Positions 25,508 through 33,501 of a stretch of DNA of 38,911 nucleotides are shown one piece after another; positions within the stretch are counted from its first letter, which is position 1; the number at the start of each line of letters is the position of its first letter. The notes beneath the pieces were generated by a model that searched no databases, had not been told where the DNA came from, and saw nothing but the letters and a program-made list of their open reading frames with translations. This DNA is from an uncultured Clostridia bacterium (GTDB lineage Bacteria > Bacillota > Clostridia > TANB77 > CAG-508). Location: NCBI GenBank assembly GCA_910589185.1, contig CAJUSU010000014.1, positions 207 to 39,117 on the forward strand. Reading direction: 5' to 3'. A program made the translations under genes and the position numbers.

Positions 25508-25762
25508 TTAATCAATAATTTCTTCAAAACGATATTTTTGAGTAGCATCTGGATATTTTTCGTGATCTACTTCAGATAAAAACATATCCAAAGGTCTTGC
25601 ATAAATACCATCTTTGTGATTTGTTTTGCCATTATTATCCATACAACGATATACAACTAGCTTTTCGCCAGTTTCGCTATGTTCTGCTACTGTAATCACA
25701 AATGAACGAGCTCCCTTAAAATGTCGCCACATGGTAAATGGTTTTACAATTCTTTCTTCCAT
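25508..25762 (-). CDS. DUF1653 small protein
   Basis: An 84-residue soluble protein of the DUF1653 family. Signature parts are MWRHFKGARSFVITVAEHSE, GEKLVVYRCMDNNGK and IYARPLDMFLSEVDHEKYPD, ending in YRFEEI. The family is widespread and of unknown function. ATG 25762 has AGGAGGAAACAAG directly upstream on its strand. It lies 61 bases after fbp on the same strand but has its own consensus promoter in that gap. It is convergent with the tRNA pair. Confidence 0.88.
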   Translation of the reverse strand: MEERIVKPFTMWRHFKGARSFVITVAEHSETGEKLVVYRCMDNNGKTNHKDGIYARPLDMFLSEVDHEKYPDATQKYRFEEIID

Positions 25763-25794
25763 CTTGTTTCCTCCTATTAATATTTATAAAAGTT

Positions 25795-25823
25795 ATTATA
25801 ACATAACAAAATAAGAAATACAA
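25795..25823 (-). promoter_or_regulatory. Sigma-A promoter of the DUF1653 gene
   Basis: On the minus strand TTGTAT (25823-25818), 17 bases, TATAAT (25800-25795), immediately after the fbp stop codon. Confidence 0.7.
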
Positions 25824-27785
25824 TTATTGCTTTATAATTCCGCTTTTGTAGGCATATAAAAGTTTAGATAAGTCATCAATTTGTTCTTGCAGTTTTTTTC
25901 CAATATCCGTATCTTTTATTCTCTTCCTTTCCACTTTTTCAACTATTTGCTTCGAAGAATGTAAATCTGTTTCTTGAAAAATGGCATCTTCTGTTGAACT
26001 AAATTTTTCATGAGCTGCTAATACCAGGCCATATGAGTTAAAAATTAGAGTATATCCAGCAATTCCTGTAGTCTCTTGATATGCTTTTGAGAGTCCTCCA
26101 TCTATCATCAAAAGTTTTCCAGAAGCTTTTATAGGGTTTTCTCCTTTTTTATATTTTACCGGGATATGACCACAAATGATATGCCCTATATCTTCATTAA
26201 TTCCAAAGTCTCTAAGTATTTCTTTACAAACATTTTCATCTTGACAGAATGTATAAAATGGATTTTTATACTCTTTCCAAGTTTCTTCATCATTAATATA
26301 GTATCTTTCAAATGTTTTCATGGCATCTTTACAAAAAATGGGAGAGTTTTCACCACACCATAAATACCATAAAAAGTCCATTCCATTTGTTTTTTCTGTA
26401 GAGTTTTCATCAGCAAAATATCCTTGCCTTACTATTTTTTCAATTGCATCAAAATAGTCTTTACCTTGCAACAATTTACCATCTACATCTATTTTTCTAA
26501 AACTGCCTTCATCATTCATTAAGATACAACCATGAATAAGCAAGTTGTCGTTATATATTTTGTACAAACTACCTTTAGTATATAAAAATTGAATGTGCTT
26601 CTGGAGCTTCTCGCTATTTTTGAAAGAAAGAACTAATTTATCAATTACTTCCTTCTCTTCTAAAGTCAATTCACATGGATTATTTGGATTAATTGTTGGA
26701 AAATAGGTATTGTTTAATTGATATATTGTATTATCAATATTAATAGTTCCCTTTTGATAATCAATATGATCTAACATTAATCTATTTTGCATGTGATATT
26801 CAGGATGTCTTTTTATCATTTCTCCTTCTACTTTAAACTGCATAATAGCAGCAGCCTTTTGAATTTTGCCCAGTAGACTTGTATTAGTACTTGAAATAAT
26901 ATCGTTTTTTGCAAGCTTAGGTTCAAATTCTTTTTGTGTTTCATGCGTATAGGTATCCATAGCGAATTCAGCTATATTTCTAATATTTATACCATATCCG
27001 TCTTCTAGTATATCCAAATTATTATATCTAGCGCAAATACGTATTACATTCAAAATACAAGCTTTACTTCCACTAGCAGCACCCATCCAAAGAATATCGT
27101 GATTTCCCCATTGTATATCTATAGAATGATATTTTAACAGTTCATCTAATATAATATGTGGACCAGGACCTCTATCATAGATATCACCTATAATATGTAA
27201 GTGATCTACTGCCATTCTTTGAATTAATTTGCTAATGGCAATAATAAAGGCTTCAGCTCTATCTAAACCAATAATACTGTCAATGATCTGTTCATAATAA
27301 TACTCTTTATCAAGTTCGTTTGCATTAGAATTTATCAATTCTTCTATAATATATTCATATTCTTTTGGCATAGCTTTTCTGACTTTTGATCTACTGTATT
27401 TTGAACATAGATGCTTACAAATTAATATGAGCCTATGTAATGTTATTTTATAAAATTGATTTAGTTCTTCCGTTTCTTTTTTTATTAATTCTATTTTTTC
27501 TTCAGGATAATAAATAAGCGTAGCTAATTTTTTTCTCTCAGATTGTGTCATAGAGTTTTCAAATAGCTCATCTATTTTTGATTTTATAACACCAGAAGCA
27601 TTTTTTAAAATATGTAAAAATGATTCATATTCACCATGCAAATCACTTAGAAAGTGTTCGGTGGCTTTAGGTAAATTTTGTATTGCTTTTAAATTGATAA
27701 TTTCAGTACAGACGTCTTGAACGGTTGGAAAATTTTTAGACAATAATTTTAAATATTTTAATTCTTCTTCGTTATAATGATACAT
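25824..27785 (-). CDS. fbp: Fructose-1,6-bisphosphatase, class III
   Basis: Hydrolyses fructose-1,6-bisphosphate to fructose-6-phosphate in gluconeogenesis. The 653 residues fit the Firmicutes-specific class III enzyme, a metallophosphatase-fold protein unlike the classical FBPases. Markers are FLSDLHGEYESFLHIL (residues about 43-58, metal-binding Asp and His), HIIGDIYDRGPGPH, DIQWGNHDILWMGAASGSKA, and IICGHIPVK near the C-terminus. ATG 27785 has TAGGAGAT upstream on its strand. The promoter (27870-27899) has a perfect palindrome in its spacer, and the leader contains a 12-bp hairpin, so both transcriptional and leader-based control are possible. It is divergent from the histidine-type transport operon. 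Confidence 0.96.
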   Translation of the reverse strand: MYHYNEEELKYLKLLSKNFPTVQDVCTEIINLKAIQNLPKATEHFLSDLHGEYESFLHILKNASGVIKSKIDELFENSMTQSERKKLATLIYYPEEKIELIKKETEELNQFYKITLHRLILICKHLCSKYSRSKVRKAMPKEYEYIIEELINSNANELDKEYYYEQIIDSIIGLDRAEAFIIAISKLIQRMAVDHLHIIGDIYDRGPGPHIILDELLKYHSIDIQWGNHDILWMGAASGSKACILNVIRICARYNNLDILEDGYGINIRNIAEFAMDTYTHETQKEFEPKLAKNDIISSTNTSLLGKIQKAAAIMQFKVEGEMIKRHPEYHMQNRLMLDHIDYQKGTINIDNTIYQLNNTYFPTINPNNPCELTLEEKEVIDKLVLSFKNSEKLQKHIQFLYTKGSLYKIYNDNLLIHGCILMNDEGSFRKIDVDGKLLQGKDYFDAIEKIVRQGYFADENSTEKTNGMDFLWYLWCGENSPIFCKDAMKTFERYYINDEETWKEYKNPFYTFCQDENVCKEILRDFGINEDIGHIICGHIPVKYKKGENPIKASGKLLMIDGGLSKAYQETTGIAGYTLIFNSYGLVLAAHEKFSSTEDAIFQETDLHSSKQIVEKVERKRIKDTDIGKKLQEQIDDLSKLLYAYKSGIIKQ

Positions 27786-27806
27786 TTTTATCTCCTAATA
27801 TTAAGA

Positions 27807-27839
27807 GAAACTTTCACTATTTTGATTAGCGAAAGTTTC
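27807..27839 (-). repeat. Hairpin in the fbp leader
   Basis: GAAACTTTC-A-CTA (27807-27819) pairs with TAG-C-GAAAGTTTC (27827-27839), with one mismatch and a 7-nt loop. It lies in the 5' untranslated part of the fbp mRNA, without a T-run. Confidence 0.6.
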
Positions 27840-27869
27840 AATAGTTATTATACTGATTAATATATGCTG

Positions 27870-27899
27870 ATTATATCACTTCATTCGTAATGAAGTCAA
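27870..27899 (-). promoter_or_regulatory. fbp promoter with palindromic operator candidate
   Basis: On the minus strand TTGACT (27899-27894), 18 bases, TATAAT (27875-27870). The spacer holds the palindrome ACTTCATT-CGT-AATGAAGT (27878-27896), a plausible repressor site. Confidence 0.65.
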
Positions 27900-27961
27900 T
27901 GTTTTCAATTTTGTGTAATACAGTTAAAGGTAGTATAACAAATAGAAGAAAATAAAAGTAG

Positions 27962-27990
27962 TTGACAAATGAAAAAAAAGATGCTATACT
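27962..27990 (+). promoter_or_regulatory. Sigma-A promoter of the histidine-leader operon
   Basis: TTGACA (27962-27967), 17 bases, TATACT (27985-27990). The predicted start, near 27997, lies just before the leader-peptide Shine-Dalgarno. Confidence 0.85.
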
Positions 27991-28023
27991 CATTAACATA
28001 ATCAAAAAAGGAGAATATTTTTT

Positions 28024-28068
28024 ATGACAAACTTATTCAGAGGTAACAAACATCATCATAAAAAATAG
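28024..28068 (+). CDS. 14-residue leader peptide with three consecutive His codons
   Basis: The reading frame encodes MTNLFRGNKHHHKK and a TAG stop. AAAAGGAG (28006-28013) is its Shine-Dalgarno, ten bases before ATG. The three CAT codons (28051-28059) sit just before RNA segment 1 of the downstream attenuator, whose first bases overlap the stop codon. This is the arrangement of amino-acid leader peptides such as HisL. Translation would act as the sensor of charged tRNA-His, and the peptide itself is probably not functional. Confidence 0.8.
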   Translation: MTNLFRGNKHHHKK

Positions 28069-28168
28069 CTTGTGTCGCTAAATATTAGGCACAAGCTTTT
28101 GATGATGCTTGTGCCTTTAGTGTTTCTAAGAGCCTTAAAGGTACATGATACCTTTAGGGCTCTTTTTG
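28067..28168 (+). promoter_or_regulatory. Ribosome-mediated attenuator (five-segment leader, terminator)
   Basis: Segments: 1 = 28067-28076; 2 = 28087-28097; 3 = 28107-28120; 4 = 28128-28145; 5 = 28149-28164. Segments 1:2 pair over 10 bp (GCTTGTG/CACAAGC core). Segments 2:3 pair perfectly over 10 bp (AGGCACAAGC/GCTTGTGCCT). Segments 3:4 can form an antiterminator of about 11 bp (28110-28120 with 28135-28145, CCTTTAG/TTAAAGG core). Segments 4:5 form a 16-bp terminator with one G-U pair, followed by T's. A ribosome stalled at the His codons leaves segment 1 free, favouring 1:2 plus 3:4 and read-through. A ribosome at the stop codon masks segment 1, favouring 2:3 plus 4:5 and termination. Pairings are seen directly; the mechanism is inferred from the his/trp paradigm. 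Confidence 0.8.
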
Positions 28169-28242
28169 TATTTTATCAAGTGCGCAATTGATGAAATGCA
28201 AAAAGAAAAAACTTTTTTGAACAAAATTAGGAGGTTAAAGAA

Positions 28243-29031
28243 ATGAAAGGTTTAAAAATTTTAATAGTAGTTATTATATTAATTGTCATAATTGCAGGAG
28301 CAGTGATGTTAGTAAAAGAAAATGGAGCAAAAGAGGAAAATGTATTTACAATAGGATTAGATGACAGTTATCCACCAATGGGATTTAGAAATGAAAAGAA
28401 TGAAATTGTAGGTTTCGATATTGATATTGCAAATGCAGTATGTGAAAAATTAGGAATGAAATTAAAGTTACAACAAATCACATGGGCATCTAAAGAAGAT
28501 GAGTTAGATTCGGGAAGTATAGACTGCATTTGGAATGGATTTGCCTATAATGAAGATAGGGCAGCCAAGATGACATTAACAGAACCCTATATCAAAGGAG
28601 AAATGTATTTTCTACTAAGAAATGGAAGTACTATAAAAAATCAAGAGGAACTAAAAGGAAAGAAAATAGGAGTGCAATCAGGTTCTATTCAAGCACAAGA
28701 TTTGGAAAATTCTGAATTTGGAAAAAATGTTGAAATGATAGAGTACAGAGATAACTTAACGGCTTGTATGGACTTAGAAGCAGGAGGAGTTGATGCAGTG
28801 TTCTGCTCTAACATTATAGGAAATTATATTATCACAGACAAGAAAAAGGATTACATAACAATTCCGTCAGTAGGCATAACAACATCAAAAGGAAGTGTTG
28901 TTGCATTCAAGAAAGGAAATACAGAATTAAGGGATAAAATTCAAAACGCTTTATATGAATTAAAAGAAGAAGGAAAATTGACTGAAATATCTGAAAAGTG
29001 GTTTGGAAAAGATATGGTGATTGTAAAATAA
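28243..29031 (+). CDS. Polar amino-acid ABC transporter, substrate-binding protein (histidine candidate)
   Basis: A 262-residue family 3 solute-binding protein. The N-terminus (MKGLKILIVVIILIVIIAGA) is an uncleaved-looking membrane anchor; no lipobox Cys is present, which is less common in Gram-positives. The binding core shows FTIGLDDSYPPMGFRNEKNE, VGFDIDIANAVCEKLGMKL, GSIDCIWNGFAYNEDR, LKGKKIGVQSGSIQA and a closing LTEISEKWFGKD. ATG 28243 follows TAGGAGGT. It is the first structural gene after the His-codon attenuator and the first of three genes with gaps of 14-15 bases. Histidine or a close analogue is the inferred ligand, based on the leader and on PepD, not on the pocket residues. Confidence 0.9.
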   Translation: MKGLKILIVVIILIVIIAGAVMLVKENGAKEENVFTIGLDDSYPPMGFRNEKNEIVGFDIDIANAVCEKLGMKLKLQQITWASKEDELDSGSIDCIWNGFAYNEDRAAKMTLTEPYIKGEMYFLLRNGSTIKNQEELKGKKIGVQSGSIQAQDLENSEFGKNVEMIEYRDNLTACMDLEAGGVDAVFCSNIIGNYIITDKKKDYITIPSVGITTSKGSVVAFKKGNTELRDKIQNALYELKEEGKLTEISEKWFGKDMVIVK

Positions 29032-29046
29032 TAGGAGGCAGAAAAA

Positions 29047-29697
29047 GTGAGTATAGAAGAAATATGGAATGTAACTAAAATTTTATTTTCAGGTATAGGA
29101 GTAACCTTAGAAATATTTATCTTAACCCTTGTATTAGCTATACCCTTAGGAATTATTGTGGCAATTTTAAGAAATTCAAAGTGCAAAATTATTGCGTTTA
29201 TTATGAAAGTGTATATTCTAATTATTAGAGGAACACCTATTATGCTTCAAATTATCATTGTTTATTTTGCACCATATTATTTATTCAAAATTAGTTATGA
29301 TAGATTTTTAGCCATTATATTAGCTTGTGTTATCAATTACGCAGCATACTTTTCAGAAATATTTAGAAGTGGAATGAATAGTATACCAAAAGGGCAGAGA
29401 GAAGCAGCTTATACATTAGGTTTTAATAATGTTCAAACTTTCTTCTTGATACTCTTACCACAAATTGTAAAAATTATTTTACCGCCACTTTCTAATGAAG
29501 TAGTGTCACTCTTGAAAACCACCTCGTTAGCACAAATTATAGGGGTGACAGAAATGTTTTCACTAGCACAAAAACAAGCAAATTATATGTTTTCTATTAT
29601 GCCACTAGGAATTGCAGCAGTATATTATTTGATTCTCACATTTTTCGTTACTCTCCTATTCGGAAAAGTAGAAAAGAAATTGGAATATTATAGTTAA
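29047..29697 (+). CDS. Polar amino-acid ABC transporter, permease
   Basis: A 216-residue inner-membrane permease of the HisM/GlnP type, starting at GTG 29047 behind AGGAGGC. It has about five helices, with an N-terminal part (ILFSGIGVTLEIFILTLVLA) and the scaffold signature IIRGTPIMLQIIIVYF. The EAA loop that docks on the ATPase is present: GQREAAYTLGFNNVQTFFLI...LLPQ. The distal part reads EVVSLLKTTSLAQIIGVTEM. Only one permease is encoded, so it probably works as a homodimer. It lies between the binding protein and the ATPase-PepD gene. Confidence 0.93.
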   Translation: MSIEEIWNVTKILFSGIGVTLEIFILTLVLAIPLGIIVAILRNSKCKIIAFIMKVYILIIRGTPIMLQIIIVYFAPYYLFKISYDRFLAIILACVINYAAYFSEIFRSGMNSIPKGQREAAYTLGFNNVQTFFLILLPQIVKIILPPLSNEVVSLLKTTSLAQIIGVTEMFSLAQKQANYMFSIMPLGIAAVYYLILTFFVTLLFGKVEKKLEYYS

Positions 29698-29711
29698 TAG
29701 GAGGAAACGGA

Positions 29712-31898
29712 ATGAAAGTATTAGAAGTAAAGAATTTAAGAAAAAGGTATCAAGACATAGAAGTAATCAAAGATGTTTCCTTTGAAGTAAATGAAGGAGA
29801 AACTCTAGTCATTCTAGGTGCATCAGGATCAGGAAAATCTACTATATTAAGATGCATCAACAACTTAGAAAAGATAGATTCAGGTAACATAATTGTAAAT
29901 AATGAAACAATGGTAAAAGAATATAAGAAAGATAAGCCAATATACAACACCAAAGAAGTTTTGAAAAAAATTAATTTATCTATAGGAATGGTATTTCAAG
30001 ATTTTAACCTTTTCCCACATTTATCTGTTAAAGAAAATGTAACACATAGTTTGTTACATGTACTAAAAATGGATAAAAAAGAAGCAGAACAAAGAGCATT
30101 AGATTTACTTCAAAAAATGGGGCTAGAAGACAAAGCAAATGCATACCCTTGTAATCTATCAGGTGGGCAAAAGCAAAGAGTTTCTATTGCAAGATGTTTA
30201 GCTATCAATCCTAAAATTATTTGTATGGATGAACCAACTAGTGCATTAGACCCGGAATTAGTAGGAGAGGTACTTAAAACAATTAAGCAATTAGCAGAAG
30301 AAAAAAGAACAATGATTATTGTCACACATGAAATCAAATTTGCAGAAGAAGTAGCAGACAGAGTCATTTTCATGGATGATGGTGTGATTGTAGAACAAGG
30401 AAAACCGGAAGAAGTGATCAAAAAACCAAAAAATAAAAGAACACAAGAATTTTTAAAAAGATATGTAGAGGTAAAGGAGGTCAATTTGGAAAAGTTAGAT
30501 ATTAATAAAGAAGAGCCAAAAGAGGTATTAAAGTTCTTTGAGGAGGTTTCTAAAATTCCTAGAGAGTCTGGAAACGAAGAAGGAATTAAGAATTATTTAG
30601 TGAATTTTGCAAAAGAAAGAAATTTTAAGGTATATGAAGATGCAAATTATAATGTGATCATAGAGAAAGGAGCAGCAAAAGGTTGCGAAGAAAAAGAACC
30701 AATTGCACTACAAGCACATACAGATATGATTTGCGAAAAAACAGAAAATAGTACACATAATTTTGAAAAAGATCCCATTATTTTGTACAAAGATGGAGAA
30801 TATGTAACAGCAGATGGAACTACCTTAGGGGCAGACAATGGAATTGGAGTAGCACAAATACTAGCTATTTTAGATAACAAAGAAATGAAGTCTCCTAAAA
30901 TAGAAGCTATTTTTACCGTACAAGAAGAAACCACAATGATAGGGGCAAAAGAGATAGATTTAAGCAAATTAACAAGTAAGAAGATTATTTCTTTAGATGG
31001 AGGAAGAGAAGGCAAAATTTTAGTAGGTTCAGCAAATTGCTTAGAGTGGAAAACAAAACTCCAAAAAGAATATCAAGAAGTACCAAAAAAATATGAACAA
31101 TATGAATTAGTATATAGCAATTTTAAAGGTGGTCACTCTGGAGGAAATATTGGAGATACTAGAAGAGGAAATCCAATTAAACTAGGAATAGAGATTTTGA
31201 AAAATGTAAAAGATGTATATATTCAGGAAATTTACGGAGGCAGTAGAGTAAATGTTATTCCAAGAGATTTTAAAGTAACATTTTTTATGAAAAAAGATAA
31301 TTTAAAAAAGGTCAATAAAATGCTAGAAGAACAAAAGAACTTTTATGGAGATGTAAATATTGAAATTCTGCCAAAAAACGAAAATACAAAAGCACTTTCA
31401 AGAGAAATAACAACACAAATAATTGGTTTTATCTCTAATTACGAAAATGGGGCAATTGAGTATGAGAATGGAAACGTGATACTTTCTTGCAATATGGCAG
31501 CTATTAGAGAAGATGAGGCAAATATTTATATCGAATATTCTACTAGAGCAAATAATATGAAGTTAAGAAATGAATATTTAGAAAGACTAGAAAAGTTAGT
31601 AAAGAAATATGAATTGAAAATTATATGGAGCCAAGAACTTAAAGGAGTAGAACAGGATATTTATAATAGTTTAATTACAAAATGTAATAATACCTATCAA
31701 AAAATGTATCAAAAGGACTTGGAAAAAATGATGACACAAGGAGTAGTGGAAGGAGGCTTTTTCTCGGATAAAATAAAAGATTTGGAATATGTTTGCATTG
31801 GACCAAATACAGAAGATGTACATAGTCCAAATGAGAGATTATCTATTCCGTCACTACAAAGAACATGGGAATATTTAAAAAATGTAATAGAAAGTTAA
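29712..31898 (+). CDS. pepD: Fused ABC transporter ATPase and Xaa-His dipeptidase (PepD)
   Basis: One 728-codon frame from ATG 29712 (after TAGGAGGAA). Residues 1-255 are a HisP/GlnQ-type ATPase: Walker A GASGSGKST (about 36-44), Q-loop FQDFNLFPH, signature LSGGQKQR, Walker B IICMDEPTSALDP and the switch VTHEI. Residues 259-728 are a complete M20-family PepD: ALQAHTDMICEK (metal His and Asp), GTTLGADNGIGVA, FTVQEETTMIGA (catalytic Glu), GGHSGGNIGD, GVVEGGFF and GPNTEDVHSPNE. PepD cleaves Xaa-His dipeptides. No stop separates the two parts. AAAGGAGGT (30473-30481) followed by TTG 30486 suggests PepD is also, or only, made from an internal start. Separate genes are usual for the ATPase and PepD. 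Fusion, stop-codon loss or a missing base are the options. Confidence 0.88.
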   Translation: MKVLEVKNLRKRYQDIEVIKDVSFEVNEGETLVILGASGSGKSTILRCINNLEKIDSGNIIVNNETMVKEYKKDKPIYNTKEVLKKINLSIGMVFQDFNLFPHLSVKENVTHSLLHVLKMDKKEAEQRALDLLQKMGLEDKANAYPCNLSGGQKQRVSIARCLAINPKIICMDEPTSALDPELVGEVLKTIKQLAEEKRTMIIVTHEIKFAEEVADRVIFMDDGVIVEQGKPEEVIKKPKNKRTQEFLKRYVEVKEVNLEKLDINKEEPKEVLKFFEEVSKIPRESGNEEGIKNYLVNFAKERNFKVYEDANYNVIIEKGAAKGCEEKEPIALQAHTDMICEKTENSTHNFEKDPIILYKDGEYVTADGTTLGADNGIGVAQILAILDNKEMKSPKIEAIFTVQEETTMIGAKEIDLSKLTSKKIISLDGGREGKILVGSANCLEWKTKLQKEYQEVPKKYEQYELVYSNFKGGHSGGNIGDTRRGNPIKLGIEILKNVKDVYIQEIYGGSRVNVIPRDFKVTFFMKKDNLKKVNKMLEEQKNFYGDVNIEILPKNENTKALSREITTQIIGFISNYENGAIEYENGNVILSCNMAAIREDEANIYIEYSTRANNMKLRNEYLERLEKLVKKYELKIIWSQELKGVEQDIYNSLITKCNNTYQKMYQKDLEKMMTQGVVEGGFFSDKIKDLEYVCIGPNTEDVHSPNERLSIPSLQRTWEYLKNVIES

Positions 31899-31902
31899 AA
31901 AG

Positions 31903-31939
31903 AAGAAAGTAGATACTTTAAAATATCTACTTTCTTTTT
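31903..31939 (+). terminator. Terminator after the ABC/PepD operon
   Basis: AAGAAAGTAGATA (31903-31915) pairs with TATCTACTTTCTT (31924-31936), followed by T's. The left arm is A-rich, so it may also serve the convergent minus-strand gene. Confidence 0.88.
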
Positions 31940-31961
31940 GAAAAATGTATACATAATTTAA

Positions 31962-32660
31962 TTATTTTAATCTTGAAGCAGCTGTATTTACCATAGTAAT
32001 TAAAGAATTGTATTTAGTTACTTGTGACATTGACTTAAATTCAACTCTGTTGTTTTTAACTTCCCAATTAGATTTATTTTCTTTTAAGAAATTGAAAACA
32101 TCATCAATTTTAGATAAATAATTATTTATATTATCAATTGTTTTATTTACATCTGTCAATTCACCTTCTAATTGAATACTGCTTTTAAATAAATCTTTGT
32201 ATTTTCCAGATAAACCAGCTTCGTCTGCTCTTTTATCCTTATATTCATCTGTAACCATTTCAGCTAGTTTTGTTTTAGCTTCTTCACCTTGTTTTTTTAC
32301 GTCTTCAATTAATTTTTTAGATTCTTTGAATTCAGGTCCATCTTTTTTGTAATTGTCTGCTGATAAGATATTAGTCAATTTTTCATTTTCGTATTGTTTT
32401 GCAATTGAAACAGCAACACCTTGATACTCAACAACGTAGTCTTTTAATGCCTTTTCTACATCAGCATATTTTCCACTTGATTTGATGTCTTCGTCTATTT
32501 TTCCAGAAGTATTGATTTTTTCCATTTCTGCACCAATGATAGCTCTTTGAGCAAAGTCATTGACAAACATAAATCCAATTACTCCTATTACTGCGATAAC
32601 TGCTACAACGATAGCGACAATCACAATGACCTTTTTGTTTTTAGATTTTTTTTCATCCAT
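31962..32660 (-). CDS. Membrane-anchored, helix-rich extracytoplasmic protein of unknown function
   Basis: About 232 residues. ATG 32660 is chosen; an in-frame TTG at 32669 lies too close to AAAGGAGTG. A Lys-rich cytosolic tail (MDEKKSKNKK) precedes one hydrophobic segment (VIVIVAIVVAVIAVIGVIGF, residues about 10-31). The rest is hydrophilic and mostly alpha-helical, with Lys/Glu-rich, coiled-coil-like stretches (ESKKLIEDVKKQGEEAKTKL) and few aromatic residues, ending in LITMVNTAASRLK. No domain is recognised. The layout suggests a single-pass extracytoplasmic sensor or scaffold. It has its own promoter with a palindrome at the predicted start site. Confidence 0.78.
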   Translation of the reverse strand: MDEKKSKNKKVIVIVAIVVAVIAVIGVIGFMFVNDFAQRAIIGAEMEKINTSGKIDEDIKSSGKYADVEKALKDYVVEYQGVAVSIAKQYENEKLTNILSADNYKKDGPEFKESKKLIEDVKKQGEEAKTKLAEMVTDEYKDKRADEAGLSGKYKDLFKSSIQLEGELTDVNKTIDNINNYLSKIDDVFNFLKENKSNWEVKNNRVEFKSMSQVTKYNSLITMVNTAASRLK

Positions 32661-32692
32661 TTTTTTCAAACACTCCTTTTATTTTAATTTGT

Positions 32693-32749
32693 CGTTTGAG
32701 TATAACTCAAACGCATTTAAAGTATATCACTAACTCCTTAAGGATACAA
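32693..32749 (-). promoter_or_regulatory. Promoter of the helical protein with a perfect palindrome at the start site
   Basis: On the minus strand TTGTAT (32749-32744), 17 bases, TATACT (32726-32721). Just downstream is the perfect inverted repeat CGTTTGAGT-ATA-ACTCAAACG (32693-32713), either an operator or a 5' stabilising hairpin. Confidence 0.6.
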
Positions 32750-32767
32750 GGGGTTTAAGATAATTTA

Positions 32768-33253
32768 TTAATGACTAAAAATATATTGAATACCACCATA
32801 AGTTGCAGCAGTAACAGCTAAAACAATGATTCCAGCAGTAAGTACACCAGCTACAATTGGTGGAATAGCCTTTTTAGGTGGTAAGTTCAAGAAGTTAGCA
32901 ATTAAAGAACCAACCCAAGCACCAGTACCAGGAATCGGAATAGCAACAAATAAGAATAAGGCTAAAGCTGTGTAAGTTTGTAGTCTTTCGTTCTCTTCAA
33001 TTTTTTTAGTAGCTTTATTGGTAGCCCAGTCAATAATAACTTTAAAAGGTTTCCACCTACCGAAAAAATCAAATAAAGGACGAATAAACTTTACAATAAA
33101 GTAGATAGGAATGATATTTCCTAAAAAGCTACAAATAAAAGCTTCGAAATAAGAAAGTCCCATTCCAACGCCAATTGGAATAGCCCCTCTAAGTTCTATA
33201 ATAGGTACCATACCAATGATAAATGTAATTAAATATTTTAAAACAATTGGCAT
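32768..33253 (-). CDS. Small multidrug-export-family membrane protein (COG2426-like)
   Basis: A 161-residue polytopic membrane protein. ATG 33253 has AAAAGGAGGC upstream on its strand. The family pattern is clear: FIIGMVPIIELRGAIPIGVG near the N-terminus, a helix GNIIPIYFIVKFI, a basic loop FFGRWKPFK, and a C-terminal half with FVAIPIPGTGAWVGSLIANF and PPIVAGVLTAGIIVLAVTAA. Proteins of this type are annotated as small multidrug-export or DedA-like membrane proteins, but the transport function is unproven. It lies upstream of the anchored helical protein on the same strand, with a separate promoter for the latter. Confidence 0.87.
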   Translation of the reverse strand: MPIVLKYLITFIIGMVPIIELRGAIPIGVGMGLSYFEAFICSFLGNIIPIYFIVKFIRPLFDFFGRWKPFKVIIDWATNKATKKIEENERLQTYTALALFLFVAIPIPGTGAWVGSLIANFLNLPPKKAIPPIVAGVLTAGIIVLAVTAATYGGIQYIFSH

Positions 33254-33501
33254 TTTTTTGCCTCCTTTTCATTTTTCATAAGCCTTATTTTATAATACCA
33301 AGCATACTTTGTCTAGTGATAAGGCAAAAATTAATAAAAACCTTAGGGAATACAACAAAGCACAATAACATGACAAAGTGATTGTAATAATTGTCATAAG
33401 AAAGACATACAAACTTAACAATTCGAAAAAAATCGATATAAGCCTAGAAAATCCGTAAGAAAAAATAAAACCATTTATTAGAAAAAAGAAGAAAAGTGCG
33501 A

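Noticed and set aside
28067..28242. T-box or metabolite riboswitch for the ABC/PepD operon
   Set aside because: No T-box bulge sequence or specifier stem is present, and the whole segment is explained by the leader peptide and the alternative hairpins.
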